From Rhodococcus sp. P1Y (GTDB lineage: Bacteria; Actinomycetota; Actinomycetes; Mycobacteriales; Mycobacteriaceae), in assembly GCF_003641205.1 (NCBI RefSeq), contig NZ_CP032762.1:4030001-4094000 (forward strand): 64,000 nt of DNA, in the 5' to 3' direction. Made by a program: the position numbers and the translations under genes. Shown one piece after another: positions 50,478 to 59,789 of the stretch (positions within the stretch are counted from its first letter, which is position 1; every line of letters begins with the position of its first letter). A model generated the notes under the pieces. It worked only from the letters and a program-made list of their open reading frames with translations. It was not told where the DNA came from and did not search any database.

Positions 50478-52424
50478 TCAGTCTGCTTGCAGTACGAGCC
50501 TCGGCCCTGGTGTCGACAAAGGCACGCTGTCGCGCTGGAGCATCCAGCTCGCGATGTTGTGGAAGAGCGGTGCGGCCGACTGGCCGCCCGATCCGTCCGC
50601 GCTGCGCGATGGGGCGTCGAGCATGATTCCGATCACGTAGCGAGGATCGTCCGCCGGCGCGATGCCGGCGAAGGTGATCCAGTAATTCGAGTTGGAGTAG
50701 CACTTGCAGGCCGGATCCACTTGCTGCGCGGTTCCGGTCTTGCCACTGATCTGGTAGCCCGGGATTCCAGCGCCGACGCCGGTTCCCCGCTGGTTGCCGG
50801 TGTCGTCCTGGGTGACGGAACGAAACATGTCGCGCACGGTCGACGCCGTCTGCGGGCTGACCACGTAGACACCTTCGGGCTGCTGCGTCTCGGTCTTGTT
50901 GCCGTCGGGATCGACGGTGGACTTGACTATGCGGGGAGGTATACGGGTTCCGTCGTTGGCAATCGCCTGGTACATCGCCGTCATCTGCAGCAAAGTCATC
51001 GACAGGCCCTGACCGATCGGGAGGTTGGCGAACGTGCCACCCGACCACTGGTCGCGGCTCGGAACACTGCCGGCACTCTCACCGGGCAGCCCGACATCGC
51101 TGCGCTGTCCGAGCCCGAACCGGGACAGCATGTCCGCGTACCGATCCTCGCCTACGCGCTGCGCGAGCATCAACGTTCCTACGTTGGACGACTTTCCGAA
51201 CACTCCGGTCGAGGTGTAGGGCACGACGCCGTGCTCCCAGGCGTCTTTCACCGACACACCCGACATGAAGATGTTCCCCGGTACCTGCAGAACTTCGTCG
51301 GGGGTCGTGAGGCCGTATTCGATCGCTGCGGCGGCGGTGATGATCTTGTTGACCGAGCCAGGCTCGAACGGTGTGGAGACGGCCAGGTTGCCCATCTCCT
51401 TGTTCCTGTCGTTGTTGCCGACACCGATTCCCGGGTTGAACGTGTTGTCGTTGGACATCGCCAACACTTCACCGGTGTGTGCATCCTGTACGAATGCAGA
51501 GGCATTCTTGGCGCCGGAGAGATCCTTCGCCAGCTGTACCTGCTGCTGTACGTAGTACTGGAGGTCCGCGTCGATGGTCAGTTCCACGCCGGAGCCGTTG
51601 ACGGCGGTCTGCTTGTCTCGCCAGCTGCCTGGGATGACGGCGCCGTCCGATCCCCGGTCGTAGGTCTGTGATCCGTCGGTTCCGGCAAGCGTCGAATCCA
51701 GAGAGTCCTCCAAGCCGAGTAGCCCGTGTCCGTCCCAACCGGTGGCGCCGACGATGTTCGCGGCGAGCGATCCACCCGGGTACTCACGGATGTCCTGACG
51801 CTCCAGTCCGACTTCCTCGAATTTCTCGCTGATCTCGGTGGCGACCGTCGAATCGACACCCCGGACGAGGTACGCGAACGTCTCGTTGCTCTTCAATTTG
51901 GCAAGGATGTCTTTTTCGTTCGCGATGTCGCCCAGTTCGTCATGGATGCCGGCCGCGATCTCGGCGAGCCTGTCGTCCGTCGCCGGCTTGCTCGGATCCT
52001 TCGTGCGGGCGTCGTCCAGCTCTTGACGGACTCGAATCGGTTGAAAGGTGAGAGCTTTCGCTTCCATGGTGAATGCAATCGGTTTGCCGTTGCGATCCAT
52101 GATCGATCCACGCGAAGCCGGGTCGACGAGCGTCGTCGTTCGTTGCGACGCCGCTTCGGCGGACAAACGGTGGCCGTCGATACCCATGATCCACAACAAC
52201 TGCAAGGCCACGACGGCGAGGACCCCGAACATGACGATGCGCCCGAATCCGTTACGGAATACGAACGACGACGCGTCGAACCGACTACGCGAGGACGGGC
52301 GTGCGGGGTGCCTACCTGCGGCATGCGAGGACGCCGGACGCCGACCCGGGGCTGTAGATCGAGGGTTGGATGCGTTACGCGACAACGATGTACGACGAGA
52401 CGCTCCGGGGGCCGGCCGTGTCAC
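50478..52424 (-). CDS. pbpB: Septal class B penicillin-binding protein PbpB (FtsI)
   Basis: Septal transpeptidase and partner of FtsW. The 648-residue protein has a basic Ser/Arg/Pro-rich cytoplasmic N-terminus (about 55 residues), one membrane helix (IVMFGVLAVVALQLLWIMGI), the dimerisation domain (DPASRGSIMDRNGKPIAF) and the transpeptidase domain. The active-site tetrad is SVNK with Ser357, then SSN (GKSSNVGT) and KTGTAQQ. It overlaps ftsL by ATGA. A 179-bp gap separates it from murE, one of the few real spacers in the cluster. Confidence 0.96.
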   Translation of the reverse strand: MTRPAPGASRRTSLSRNASNPRSTAPGRRPASSHAAGRHPARPSSRSRFDASSFVFRNGFGRIVMFGVLAVVALQLLWIMGIDGHRLSAEAASQRTTTLVDPASRGSIMDRNGKPIAFTMEAKALTFQPIRVRQELDDARTKDPSKPATDDRLAEIAAGIHDELGDIANEKDILAKLKSNETFAYLVRGVDSTVATEISEKFEEVGLERQDIREYPGGSLAANIVGATGWDGHGLLGLEDSLDSTLAGTDGSQTYDRGSDGAVIPGSWRDKQTAVNGSGVELTIDADLQYYVQQQVQLAKDLSGAKNASAFVQDAHTGEVLAMSNDNTFNPGIGVGNNDRNKEMGNLAVSTPFEPGSVNKIITAAAAIEYGLTTPDEVLQVPGNIFMSGVSVKDAWEHGVVPYTSTGVFGKSSNVGTLMLAQRVGEDRYADMLSRFGLGQRSDVGLPGESAGSVPSRDQWSGGTFANLPIGQGLSMTLLQMTAMYQAIANDGTRIPPRIVKSTVDPDGNKTETQQPEGVYVVSPQTASTVRDMFRSVTQDDTGNQRGTGVGAGIPGYQISGKTGTAQQVDPACKCYSNSNYWITFAGIAPADDPRYVIGIMLDAPSRSADGSGGQSAAPLFHNIASWMLQRDSVPLSTPGPRLVLQAD

Positions 52425-53179
52425 TGCTGGCTACCCGAAGGACTTGCCGACGGGATGCTCATGGGAACCAATTGTTCACCGAGCGCGGCGGTTGCCGCGT
52501 TATTCGACGCGTTCGGCGTGGCGGAAGTGACTGGTGGGGCCGAAGTGGGCGGAACCACCGATGCTGCACTCGCCCGGCTCGGCGCGGAAGTCTGATTGCG
52601 CGGTTGCAACGAATTCCTGGACTCCGAGTTCAACGACTGAGAAGTCCCCTGTGTCTCAGCGGGATCCAACGGAGCAACCGGATTTCCCTGCGCAGGTGCA
52701 GGGGTACCGACGATCTGTATTGCGCCGTCTGCACCGACTACGATTCTTGCGGCGTTAGCGGCCGGGATCATGCCCTGCTCCGCAGCTTTTCGCGCCAATT
52801 CGGGCGCCGAGTCGGCCAACTCCACGTCCCGCTGCAACGATGCCCGCTCCTGGACCAGACGCTCGTTCTGCGCTTTCGCGTCACTGAGCGCGTACGAGTC
52901 ACCCGCCGATCTCGTCGTGAGCAACAGAGTGAGCCCAAGCCCCAGAGTCAGTAAACCGATGATGAGAGATACGAACGGAATTTTGGCAGCGATTGCTGTG
53001 GTGGACATAGCCGAACGGGCAGTCGTGCGAGCGCTCGGAGACTCTCCGCCATGAGTCGTCGCCCGTTGCTGGCGGCGCTCGTAGGCTTTGGCCGCCGCTC
53101 CCGACCGTCCCGAACCCGGAGCAGATCCCGTTGCCCGAGGGCGACGCATCGTACGTGGCGAACTCGAGGCAATAGTCAT
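52421..53179 (-). CDS. ftsL: FtsL-like division protein
   Basis: Small bitopic divisome protein, long here at 252 residues. It has a cytoplasmic basic N-terminus, one membrane helix ([21 protein letters not shown]), a short periplasmic leucine-heptad coiled coil ([45 protein letters not shown]) and a low-complexity Pro/Ser/Asn/Ala tail of about 100 residues, which is common in actinobacterial FtsL. Identification rests on topology and on its place between rsmH and pbpB. It overlaps rsmH by ATGA. Confidence 0.88.
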   Translation of the reverse strand: MTIASSSPRTMRRPRATGSAPGSGRSGAAAKAYERRQQRATTHGGESPSARTTARSAMSTTAIAAKIPFVSLIIGLLTLGLGLTLLLTTRSAGDSYALSDAKAQNERLVQERASLQRDVELADSAPELARKAAEQGMIPAANAARIVVGADGAIQIVGTPAPAQGNPVAPLDPAETQGTSQSLNSESRNSLQPRNQTSAPSRASAASVVPPTSAPPVTSATPNASNNAATAALGEQLVPMSIPSASPSGSQQ

Positions 53180-54219
53180 GCCGATCTCCTCGCGATTCGC
53201 TCGGCCGCGCGCAATCGCACCGGTGCCGAACGCGGGTTTTCTTCGATTTCGTCTTCGGACGCCCGTTCGGCGCCTTTGGTCAACAGTCGGAACTCGGGTC
53301 CCATGCCGGGAAGTTCGACCGGTAGGCCTTCTGGGCTTCTCGACTTGACCCGCGGTGCAAGTTCCTTCTTCACCACTCGGTCCTCGAGCGACTGGTACGA
53401 CATGAACACCACCCGCCCACCGACGGCAAGGGCATCGAGACCTGCTGGGACGGCTGATTCGAGAGAATCGAGTTCGCCGTTGACCTCCACCCGCAGCGCC
53501 TGGAAAGTCCGCTTCGCCGGGTGACCGCCGGTACGACGAGTTGCCGCCGGAATCGATGCGTACAGAAGTTCGACCAAGGCGGCACTCGTGGTGAACGGCG
53601 TGGTCTCTCTGCGACGCACGACGGCCGAGGCAATCCGTCCGGCGAAACGTTCTTCACCGTAGGTGCTGAGTACCCGAGCGATGTCACCGTGTGAGTAGGT
53701 GTTGAGTATGTCGGCGGCGGTGAGGCCGACCGTGGGATTCATGCGCATGTCGAGTGGCGCGTCGACCGAGTAGGCAAATCCACGATCCGCTTCGTCGAGC
53801 TGCATCGACGAGACGCCGAGATCGAACAGAATTGCATGTACCGATTCCGTCTGATTCAGCCCGGCCTCGTCCAACGCCTCGGCGATCCCGTCATAGGTGG
53901 TGTGCACGAACGTGGTTCGGTCCGAGAACTCGGCCAAACGTGCACTCGCACGTGACAGTGCGTCGGGGTCGCGATCGAGGCCGATGAGGTGAAGCGTGGG
54001 GTACGACCGCAGGAAATGCTCCGCGTGTCCGCCGAGACCGAGGGTTGCGTCGATCATCACCGGCGTTGCGCCTTGGGCAGCAGCGGCAATCAGTGCCGGA
54101 CCGAGAAGCTCGTCTGCGCGATCGAGGCGTACCGGAATATGCCGCGGTTCAGATCCGACGACGTCGCCGGTGTGCTCCGACTTATTCGCCGGGACTGGCG
54201 ATTTCGATTCGCCTTCCAC
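53176..54219 (-). CDS. rsmH: 16S rRNA (cytosine1402-N4)-methyltransferase RsmH
   Basis: SAM-dependent methyltransferase (MraW) that modifies C1402 in the ribosomal P site. The 347-residue protein has [15 protein letters not shown] (SAM motif I), [40 protein letters not shown] and [15 protein letters not shown] 54219 is preceded by GGGAGG at 7 nt, and family homology begins soon after ([13 protein letters not shown]); the frame runs open to 54507 across a repeated leader and should not be taken as coding. Confidence 0.94.
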   Translation of the reverse strand: MEGESKSPVPANKSEHTGDVVGSEPRHIPVRLDRADELLGPALIAAAAQGATPVMIDATLGLGGHAEHFLRSYPTLHLIGLDRDPDALSRASARLAEFSDRTTFVHTTYDGIAEALDEAGLNQTESVHAILFDLGVSSMQLDEADRGFAYSVDAPLDMRMNPTVGLTAADILNTYSHGDIARVLSTYGEERFAGRIASAVVRRRETTPFTTSAALVELLYASIPAATRRTGGHPAKRTFQALRVEVNGELDSLESAVPAGLDALAVGGRVVFMSYQSLEDRVVKKELAPRVKSRSPEGLPVELPGMGPEFRLLTKGAERASEDEIEENPRSAPVRLRAAERIARRSA

Positions 54220-54313
54220 AATGATTCCTCCCGGTCGTACCTCTGCGCGACAGAATTCGTGCGCAAGTAGAAAATTGGTGGTGGCGAATGCCTCGAGGTC
54301 CCTGTCCGATAGG

Positions 54314-54390
54314 AACCTGGCGTTGGGGAAGAACGTCAGGGTCCTGATCTTCGAAACCTGGCGTTGGGGAAGAACGTCAGGGTTCTGATC
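54314..54390. repeat. 36-bp direct repeats in the mraZ-rsmH spacer
   Basis: Two 36-bp copies (54314-54349 and 54355-54390), 41 bp apart start to start, differ at one base. Core on the plus strand: GCGTTGGGGAAGAACGTCAG. They occupy most of the 210-bp spacer between mraZ and rsmH. The rsmH frame stays open across both copies but shows no family homology there. Confidence 0.9.
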
Positions 54391-54431
54391 GGGCAGAGGC
54401 CTCGCGGCACTCGGCTGTTGACCGAAAGCGG

Positions 54432-54863
54432 TTACAAAATTCCTTCCAAGGACTCGTCGACAGCATCCGAGAAGCTCTGTTCGCTCTCGGAGGAGTAACG
54501 AGCCCATGCGTCTTCGTTCCAGATCTCGATGAACTCGATCGATCCGTTGACGACGACATTGCGTTCCAGATCTGCATACCGTCGGTGATCGGGACTGAGA
54601 GTGATCCGTCCCTGACCGTCGAGTTTCTGCTCGTCTGTTCCTGCACCCAATTGGCGAATGTAGGAGCGCGCCACCGGGTTGGACCGCGAAGCCTCGGTCA
54701 GCTTCCTGACCTTTTCCGCAAAGGCCTCTCGGGTGTAGATGGCGAGGCTGTGATCTTGACCTTTGCTCACCATCACTCCGTCCTCCAATGCCTCACGGAA
54801 CTTCGCCGGCAACGTGAGCCGACCCTTGTCGTCGAGCTTGGGCGTGTAGGTACCGAGGAACAC
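54432..54863 (-). CDS. mraZ: Transcriptional regulator MraZ
   Basis: AbrB-like octamer regulator at the head of the dcw cluster, usually repressing its own operon. The 143-residue protein has two SpoVT/AbrB-fold halves with the duplicated DxxGR motif: [15 protein letters not shown] (residues about 10-24) and [14 protein letters not shown]. It binds 10-bp-period GTGG repeats upstream of itself, which are present here. Confidence 0.96.
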   Translation of the reverse strand: MFLGTYTPKLDDKGRLTLPAKFREALEDGVMVSKGQDHSLAIYTREAFAEKVRKLTEASRSNPVARSYIRQLGAGTDEQKLDGQGRITLSPDHRRYADLERNVVVNGSIEFIEIWNEDAWARYSSESEQSFSDAVDESLEGIL

Positions 54864-54888
54864 TCAGCACCTCCCACTCTCGCCGCTG

Positions 54889-54918
54889 CCACCACTTTAC
54901 CCCACTTTGCTCCACTTT
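54889..54918 (-). promoter_or_regulatory. MraZ box: three 10-bp repeats upstream of mraZ
   Basis: On the minus strand, 26 nt before the mraZ ATG, lie AAAGTGGAGC, AAAGTGGGGT and AAAGTGGTGG head to tail. MraZ is known to bind tandem TGGGG/GTGG repeats with a 10-bp period in its own promoter, so negative autoregulation of the dcw cluster is expected. The -35/-10 boxes were not resolved. Confidence 0.85.
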
Positions 54919-54974
54919 CAATCCCCGCAGGCGTAAAAGATTGGGATGTACCCCAAAAAAGCCAGGTCAGCGTA

Positions 54975-55166
54975 GTGGTTCATTGTGGGGATGTTTTTCT
55001 AGACACTACCGAGTGGCGATACGACCTGCCGCCACCGCTCCGCCGACGGCGCGCAAAAGGCCAGGTTGAGTACATGCAAGACACCGGCGCGGCACCCGGG
55101 ACGATGATGGTGGGTGAAAGTGGGGATCGGTGTGAATGAGCCTTGTGGCGGTGGAGGAAAGTGGGG
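54975..55166 (+). promoter_or_regulatory. Additional MraZ-like doublets in opposite orientation
   Basis: Three further GTGG-N6-GTGG doublets with 10-bp spacing occur on the plus strand of the same intergenic region: GTGGTTCATTGTGGGG (54975-54990), GTGGGTGAAAGTGGGG (55110-55125) and GTGGAGGAAAGTGGGG (55151-55166). The last matches the mraZ box GTGGAGCAAAGTGGGG at all but one base. No plus-strand gene follows. The role is inferred only from sequence likeness. Confidence 0.5.
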
Positions 55167-55244
55167 GCGTGGCCCGATTCAGTGTCTCGGCGGCTGCGTA
55201 GAACCCGCCGACGCGAACTGCGGGCGCGGGTCGACGCACACAAA

Positions 55245-55274
55245 AGCGGCGCCTACCCGAAGGTAGGCGCCGCT
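55245..55274 (-). terminator. Rho-independent terminator of the DUF3040 gene
   Basis: A 13-bp perfect stem (AGCGGCGCCTACC with its complement) and a 4-nt loop lie 72 bp past the stop of the minus-strand gene. On that strand they are followed by TTTTGTG. It insulates the mraZ promoter region from upstream transcription. Confidence 0.85.
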
Positions 55275-55346
55275 CTCATGATCTTGGGTGAAAGATTCTC
55301 CGTACTCGTCGTCGGGTGTGGTGTCACGCCAGACGAACGCGGTGGG

Positions 55347-55775
55347 TCACTCCTGCTCGAATCGCCGCCTGAAGCGGTCCTCCATTCGAGAGGTGAAGCC
55401 CCCGCCCTTCTTACCGGGCTTGGGTTGTCGACCCGAGGCTTTGGGCCCGGACGTACTACCGGGTGCGGCTTCGCTCTCCGGCGCGGGCGCGCCCTTGCGA
55501 GGACCACCGAGTAGAAACAACACGCCTGCGCCAAACATGAAGGCGAAGCCGACAAGACTGATGACCGGAAAGCCGGCGGGCTTGAACGGCAGCGCCAGCC
55601 CGGCTACGAGCAAGACAAGCCCCAATACGAACAATGCTGCCGCTTGGAAGCGTCGCTTGCTCGATGCCGTACGCATACGGCCGCTTCTCACGTGAGATGC
55701 GAACTTGGGATCCTCGGCGTAGAGAGCGCTCTCGATCTGATCGAGCATGCGCTGCTCGTGCTCGGAGAGTGGCAC
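55347..55775 (-). CDS. DUF3040 membrane protein
   Basis: A 142-residue protein with the DUF3040 opening LSEHEQRMLDQIESALYAEDPKFAS, two membrane helices (AAALFVLGLVLLVAGLAL and ISLVGFAFMFGAGVLFLLGG) and a basic, Gly/Lys/Pro-rich cytoplasmic tail ending in RMEDRFRRRFEQE. GTG 55775 follows GGGGAGG. A homologue sits upstream of mraZ in mycobacteria (Rv2169c). Its function is unknown; the constant position beside the dcw cluster suggests an envelope or division role. Confidence 0.9.
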   Translation of the reverse strand: MPLSEHEQRMLDQIESALYAEDPKFASHVRSGRMRTASSKRRFQAAALFVLGLVLLVAGLALPFKPAGFPVISLVGFAFMFGAGVLFLLGGPRKGAPAPESEAAPGSTSGPKASGRQPKPGKKGGGFTSRMEDRFRRRFEQE

Positions 55776-56041
55776 GGTACCTCCCCCTGCACTGATATTG
55801 AAAGTCATTTCGGTTGCGAAACGACGGGAAGCTGACCTTGGCGGCTACCTGCCACTGATAATACGAGCAGATTGGGCTGCTTACCACCTACTCGGCCGAT
55901 GTGTTCCTGAGAATGTCCGAAGTTTCCCTGCACAGCGGTCCAGGAGGGCCCCGGAACCCGACATGGCGGACACGCCCCGGAAGGTCATTTCGGCACTGAA
56001 GTCGTCCTCACCGAACTCGACAAGGGCGTCGAGCACGTTGA

Positions 56042-56491
56042 TCACGCCGACATCGACCGCGGATACAGCGTCACTCGGTCGAGCCTCGATTCGGCGCCGA
56101 TGAAGTCCTCGACGACGTGGAGAAACCGACCGACCTCGCGGTAGAACTCGTCTGCCGCAATCACATCGAGGGGTCTGGAAACTCCGGCCTGCAGCGCAGC
56201 CCTCGTTGCGGAGTATCCGGCGAAGTACTCGGCCCACGATTCGAGCTCGGGTGCCGCCTTCGCAAGAAGAACCCAAGCACTCCTCGACCGCGCGCGCGAC
56301 GGGGAGATCGGTGCGACCTCCAGAATCGCAGCCGCCCCACGCAACGCGGCCATGTAGCAGTCGAGGAACTGATCGGACACGCTCTCGGCGCCGACGGAAC
56401 CGGACAGCAGAGCATCCGCACGGCCCAGTAGAACGCGGGCACGCGGCGAAACCGGCGGACGTACATCGCCGCGGAGAACTTTCGTGGCCAT
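56042..56491 (-). CDS. SAV_6107-like HEPN domain protein
   Basis: A 149-residue, mostly helical cytoplasmic protein that resembles the actinobacterial SAV_6107 family of HEPN-type proteins: ARVLLGRADALLSGSVGAESVSDQFLDCYMAALRGAAAILEV, RSAWVLLAKAAPELESWAEYFAGYSATRAALQAG, YREVGRFLHVVEDFIG. I do not see the RxxxxH ribonuclease motif of toxin HEPN proteins. ATG 56491 has GGGAGG 8 nt upstream. It lies between the DUF3040 gene and a divergent GNAT gene. Function unknown. Confidence 0.7.
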   Translation of the reverse strand: MATKVLRGDVRPPVSPRARVLLGRADALLSGSVGAESVSDQFLDCYMAALRGAAAILEVAPISPSRARSRSAWVLLAKAAPELESWAEYFAGYSATRAALQAGVSRPLDVIAADEFYREVGRFLHVVEDFIGAESRLDRVTLYPRSMSA

Positions 56492-56680
56492 ACTCGAACA
56501 CCTCCCGTTGCATTCGCCGTTCGGTACCGCAGATCCGACACGCTCGGACGTCGACGACGATCTAAGGTCGGAATCCGGCGAGCCCCGCTTCCCTCGGGGT
56601 CTTCGCCGGATCACCGACATCGAACATCCGTTCGACATATTCAATATAGCTGTGCACACCGACAAGTAGTCAAGGAAAGG

Positions 56681-57307
56681 TTGAGAACAGTCGCTACCGA
56701 CGCGGAAACGACCCCGTACCTGGTCGACCTGTCCGCCCAGGAGATTCGCCGACGGTTACCCGAGGCCCTGGCGATCTACGTCGACGCCATGGGGTACCCG
56801 CAGGGCACCGAGTACCACCGGGCCCCCATGTGGGCCGAACACGTTCTCCGTCCCGGCTGGCGGGGCGTCGGTGCAGTCCTACCCACCGAGGGATCACCTC
56901 TGGTCGCGGTCGCTTACGGGTATCGAGGCGCTCGCCACCAGTGGTGGCACCAGCAGGTAAGGGAAGGCCTGCGCCGCTCGGGAAGAGACGTCGACCACAT
57001 CGATTCGGTGCTCGCCGACTACTTCGAACTGACCGAACTGCATGTCTCCCCCAAAGCCCAAGGCCACGGGCTCGGTACCGCGCTCACCCGTCGTCTGCTC
57101 GACGGCACCCCCGAGAGCACCGTGCTTCTGTCCACACCCGAGGTCGACCGCGAGGACAACAGAGCGTGGCGCCTGTATCGCAGACTCGGATTCGAGGACG
57201 TCCTTCGCAATTTCACCTTCGCCGGTGATCGACGACCGTTCGCCGTCCTCGGTCGCTCATTGCCCTTCGAGCCGGCCTCGACCAGCGCACTTCCCAACGA
57301 CCTATAG
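56681..57307 (+). CDS. GNAT-family N-acetyltransferase
   Basis: A 208-residue GCN5-like acetyltransferase. The acetyl-CoA loop is ELHVSPKAQGHGLGTALTRRLLDG (about residues 122-146), and DREDNRAWRLYRRLGFEDVLRNF is motif B. The mycobacterial gene in the same place (Rv2170) is reported to be a lysine acetyltransferase acting on isocitrate dehydrogenase; the target here is not known. The TTG start follows AAGG by 5 nt. It ends 9 bp before crtO on the same strand, so it may lead the carotenoid transcript. Confidence 0.85.
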   Translation: MRTVATDAETTPYLVDLSAQEIRRRLPEALAIYVDAMGYPQGTEYHRAPMWAEHVLRPGWRGVGAVLPTEGSPLVAVAYGYRGARHQWWHQQVREGLRRSGRDVDHIDSVLADYFELTELHVSPKAQGHGLGTALTRRLLDGTPESTVLLSTPEVDREDNRAWRLYRRLGFEDVLRNFTFAGDRRPFAVLGRSLPFEPASTSALPNDL

Positions 57308-57316
57308 CCTGATGAA

Positions 57317-58930
57317 GTGATCGACGTTGTGGTTGTCGGCTCCGGCCACAACGCCCTGACTTCAGCCTGCTACCTCGCTGGGGCCGGATTGTCGGTCGAA
57401 GTCCTCGAGAAGGATTCGATCGTGGGCGGCGGGGTCTCCTCCACGGACCGATTCCCCGGGCACCGCGTCGACCGCGGGTCTTCCGCCCACATCATGGTCC
57501 GACACACAGGGGTCATCGAAGAACTCGGATTGGCCGAACACGGATTGCGATACGTCGAATGTGACCCATGGGCGTTCGCGCCAGGCGCCCCGGCGACCGA
57601 CGAGCCCGCCATTGTGTTCCACCGCGATCTCGAGGCCACCGTCGAATCGATCGCGCATGCGTGCGGCACCGCCGACGCGCGCGCCTACCGGCGATTCGTC
57701 GACATCTGGGGACCGCGAAGCGCTCGGACGATGCGCGCGTTCTCGTCGCCACCGACCGGCGGCTCGCTACTCCGCTCCTTCTGGGGACTCGGCGCCCCCG
57801 ACGGAGCCAGTGCACTCTCACGCGAGTTCCTCACCACAGGTGACGCTCTTCTGGACGAAATGTTCGAATCCGAAAGACTCAAGGCCGCACTGGCGTGGTT
57901 CGGGGCACAGTCCGGCCCGCCGATGTCCGAGCCGGGCACCGCACCGATGGTCGGATTTGCCGCTCTGATGCACACCCTTCCACCCGGGCGAGCCGTCGGC
58001 GGTAGCGGCGCTTTGACCGAGGCCCTCGTTTCGAAACTTGTCGCCGACGGAGGCAAGGTCACGGCGGGCGACGGCGTCGAGTCGCTGACCCGGAATGGAG
58101 AGTCGTGGTCCACGCGTACCGAGTCGGGACGGATGGTTCGCAGCGCGATGGTCATCGCGGGGTGTCACATCCTGACCACGCTCGACCTGCTGGAGGCCGG
58201 CGGACACGACGGGAAACAGATCGATCGCTGGCGTCGAGGCATCCGTGTCGGCCCTGGACTGGGGATGGCTGTTCGACTGGCGACCTCGGCACTCCCCCGA
58301 TATTCGAGTATTCGGACACCGGAATTCGCGACGTCGGGTTTGCAGCTTCTGGTTCGCGACCGTGCGCAGTTGCGGCGCGCACACGGGAACGCCCTGGCCG
58401 GTGAGCTTCCCCCCACCCCAGCAGTTCTCGGCATGTCGTTCACAGCCATCGAACCGAGCGTCGCCCCGGCAGGCGAACACCAGATCTCACTGTGGTCGCA
58501 ATGGCACCCGCACACTCTCGCCGACGGACGACGCTGGCGCACAGCCGATTCGGAGGTCCATGCCGCCGACCTCGCCGAATCCGAAGCAGACCGCGTGGTC
58601 GACCAGCTCGAGACCTACTCACCCGGCTTCCGGTCCTCGATTCTGCACCGGCACGTCCAGTCGCCGGTCGACATCGAACGTGAACTGGGAATGATCGGCG
58701 GCAACATCATGCACGTCGAGATGTCCTTGGATCAGATGATGATGTGGCGGCCGATACCGCCGCTGGCCCAGCATCGTGTCCCCGGCGCACCGGGTCTGTA
58801 TCTGACTGGGGCCTCCACACATCCGGGCGGCGGAGTGTCGGCGGCGAGCGGGCGAAGCGCCGCGAAGATCGCGACAGCCGACTTCTCGGCGGGGCCCATC
58901 CGTCGATGGTTGGGAGCGAAGCTGCGATGA
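57317..58930 (+). CDS. crtO: Carotenoid 4-ketolase CrtO (FAD-dependent, phytoene-desaturase-like)
   Basis: A 537-residue flavoprotein of the CrtI/CrtO superfamily. The N-terminal dinucleotide fold is VVVGSGHNALTSACYLAGAGLSVEVLEKDSIVGG, and the C-terminal FAD motif is GLYLTGASTHPGGGVSAASGRSAA. The body (DRGSSAHIMVRHTGVIEELGL, GPPMSEPGTAPMVGFAALMH, MIGGNIMHVEMSLDQMM) closely resembles the Rhodococcus erythropolis CrtO type of beta/gamma-carotene ketolase, which adds the 4-keto group. Stop overlaps the next gene by ATGA. Ketolase over desaturase is supported by that resemblance and by the separate CrtI-like gene at the window end. Confidence 0.85.
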   Translation: MIDVVVVGSGHNALTSACYLAGAGLSVEVLEKDSIVGGGVSSTDRFPGHRVDRGSSAHIMVRHTGVIEELGLAEHGLRYVECDPWAFAPGAPATDEPAIVFHRDLEATVESIAHACGTADARAYRRFVDIWGPRSARTMRAFSSPPTGGSLLRSFWGLGAPDGASALSREFLTTGDALLDEMFESERLKAALAWFGAQSGPPMSEPGTAPMVGFAALMHTLPPGRAVGGSGALTEALVSKLVADGGKVTAGDGVESLTRNGESWSTRTESGRMVRSAMVIAGCHILTTLDLLEAGGHDGKQIDRWRRGIRVGPGLGMAVRLATSALPRYSSIRTPEFATSGLQLLVRDRAQLRRAHGNALAGELPPTPAVLGMSFTAIEPSVAPAGEHQISLWSQWHPHTLADGRRWRTADSEVHAADLAESEADRVVDQLETYSPGFRSSILHRHVQSPVDIERELGMIGGNIMHVEMSLDQMMMWRPIPPLAQHRVPGAPGLYLTGASTHPGGGVSAASGRSAAKIATADFSAGPIRRWLGAKLR

Positions 58931-59742
58931 ACAAGGTCATCGGGATCCTCGCCGGATGCGCGATTGCCGCGCAGATCGTGTACCCACTCGTCTCTGGATC
59001 GGTTCGTGATGCAGTCACTGTCGCGGTGGTCGTTCTGCTCACGGTGACAGCCCTTGTCCACGCTGGGTACTCGCGAGGGGCGCTGTGGGCAACGATTCTG
59101 TTCCTCACCACCGCGGGCATCGGCCTCCTCGCCGAAATGGTGGGAACCGCCACCGGTTATCCGTTCGGCAGCTACTTCTATGCCGCCGACCGTCTCGGAC
59201 CTGACGTCGTCGGAGTCCCTGCGATCGTTCCGTTGGCGTGGACTGCCGGGTTCTACCCGGTGTGGTGCATGGTCACCTACCTGGTGAACAGGACCGGAGG
59301 GTCACCCGCCGCGGGGTCTCGTCGTCGGATCGTTGCAACGGCAATCGGCATGGTCGGATGGGATCTGTATCTCGATACCCAGATGGTGACCGACGGACAA
59401 TGGACGTGGACCTCGTCGTTCCCCGGATTGCCCGGCCTCCCGTCGATTCCGTTCACCAACTATCTCGGTTGGTTCCTGGTTGCACTGCTCATGGCCACGG
59501 TCATCGAAGTCACGAGTCACCGGATTCGAGCGCCGCGGGCGGGCGTGTCCGACGCCGTACCCGGCCTGCTGTTCTTCTGGACCTGGCTCGGATCGGCTCT
59601 AGCCCATGCTGTCCTTCTGACCGGACCCGAACTCCGATTCTCGGCTGTCTACGGCTTTGTCACCATGGGCGTGATCGGCGTACCCGTGATCTGGGTCTGG
59701 ACGCGTCAATTCAGACGAAGTTCGGCGACCCCACTCTCCTGA
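58927..59742 (+). CDS. cruF: CruF-type carotenoid biosynthesis protein (1',2'-hydratase)
   Basis: A 271-residue polytopic protein of the DUF422/CruF carotenoid family with about 7 membrane helices. Conserved blocks are EMVGTATGYPFGSYFYAADRLGP, VPLAWTAGFYPVWC, GWDLYLDTQM and WTWTSSFPGLPGLPSIPFTNYLGW. CruF adds water across the psi end of monocyclic carotenoids (gamma-carotene), making the 1'-hydroxy group that is then glycosylated. The ATG overlaps the crtO stop by 4 nt. Confidence 0.85.
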   Translation: MNKVIGILAGCAIAAQIVYPLVSGSVRDAVTVAVVVLLTVTALVHAGYSRGALWATILFLTTAGIGLLAEMVGTATGYPFGSYFYAADRLGPDVVGVPAIVPLAWTAGFYPVWCMVTYLVNRTGGSPAAGSRRRIVATAIGMVGWDLYLDTQMVTDGQWTWTSSFPGLPGLPSIPFTNYLGWFLVALLMATVIEVTSHRIRAPRAGVSDAVPGLLFFWTWLGSALAHAVLLTGPELRFSAVYGFVTMGVIGVPVIWVWTRQFRRSSATPLS

Positions 59743-59789
59743 GCACCACCTCCACGCCGCCACCGCGTGCCGTCTGGCACGATGTCGCT

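Noticed and set aside
54220..54507. Extended N-terminus for RsmH
   Set aside because: The frame is open, but it crosses the 36-bp direct repeats and lacks homology, while GTG 54219 has a strong GGGAGG site.
55143..55514. Plus-strand small gene after the MraZ-like doublets
   Set aside because: It would read through the terminator hairpin at 55245-55274 and antisense to the DUF3040 gene; its Arg-rich translation looks spurious.
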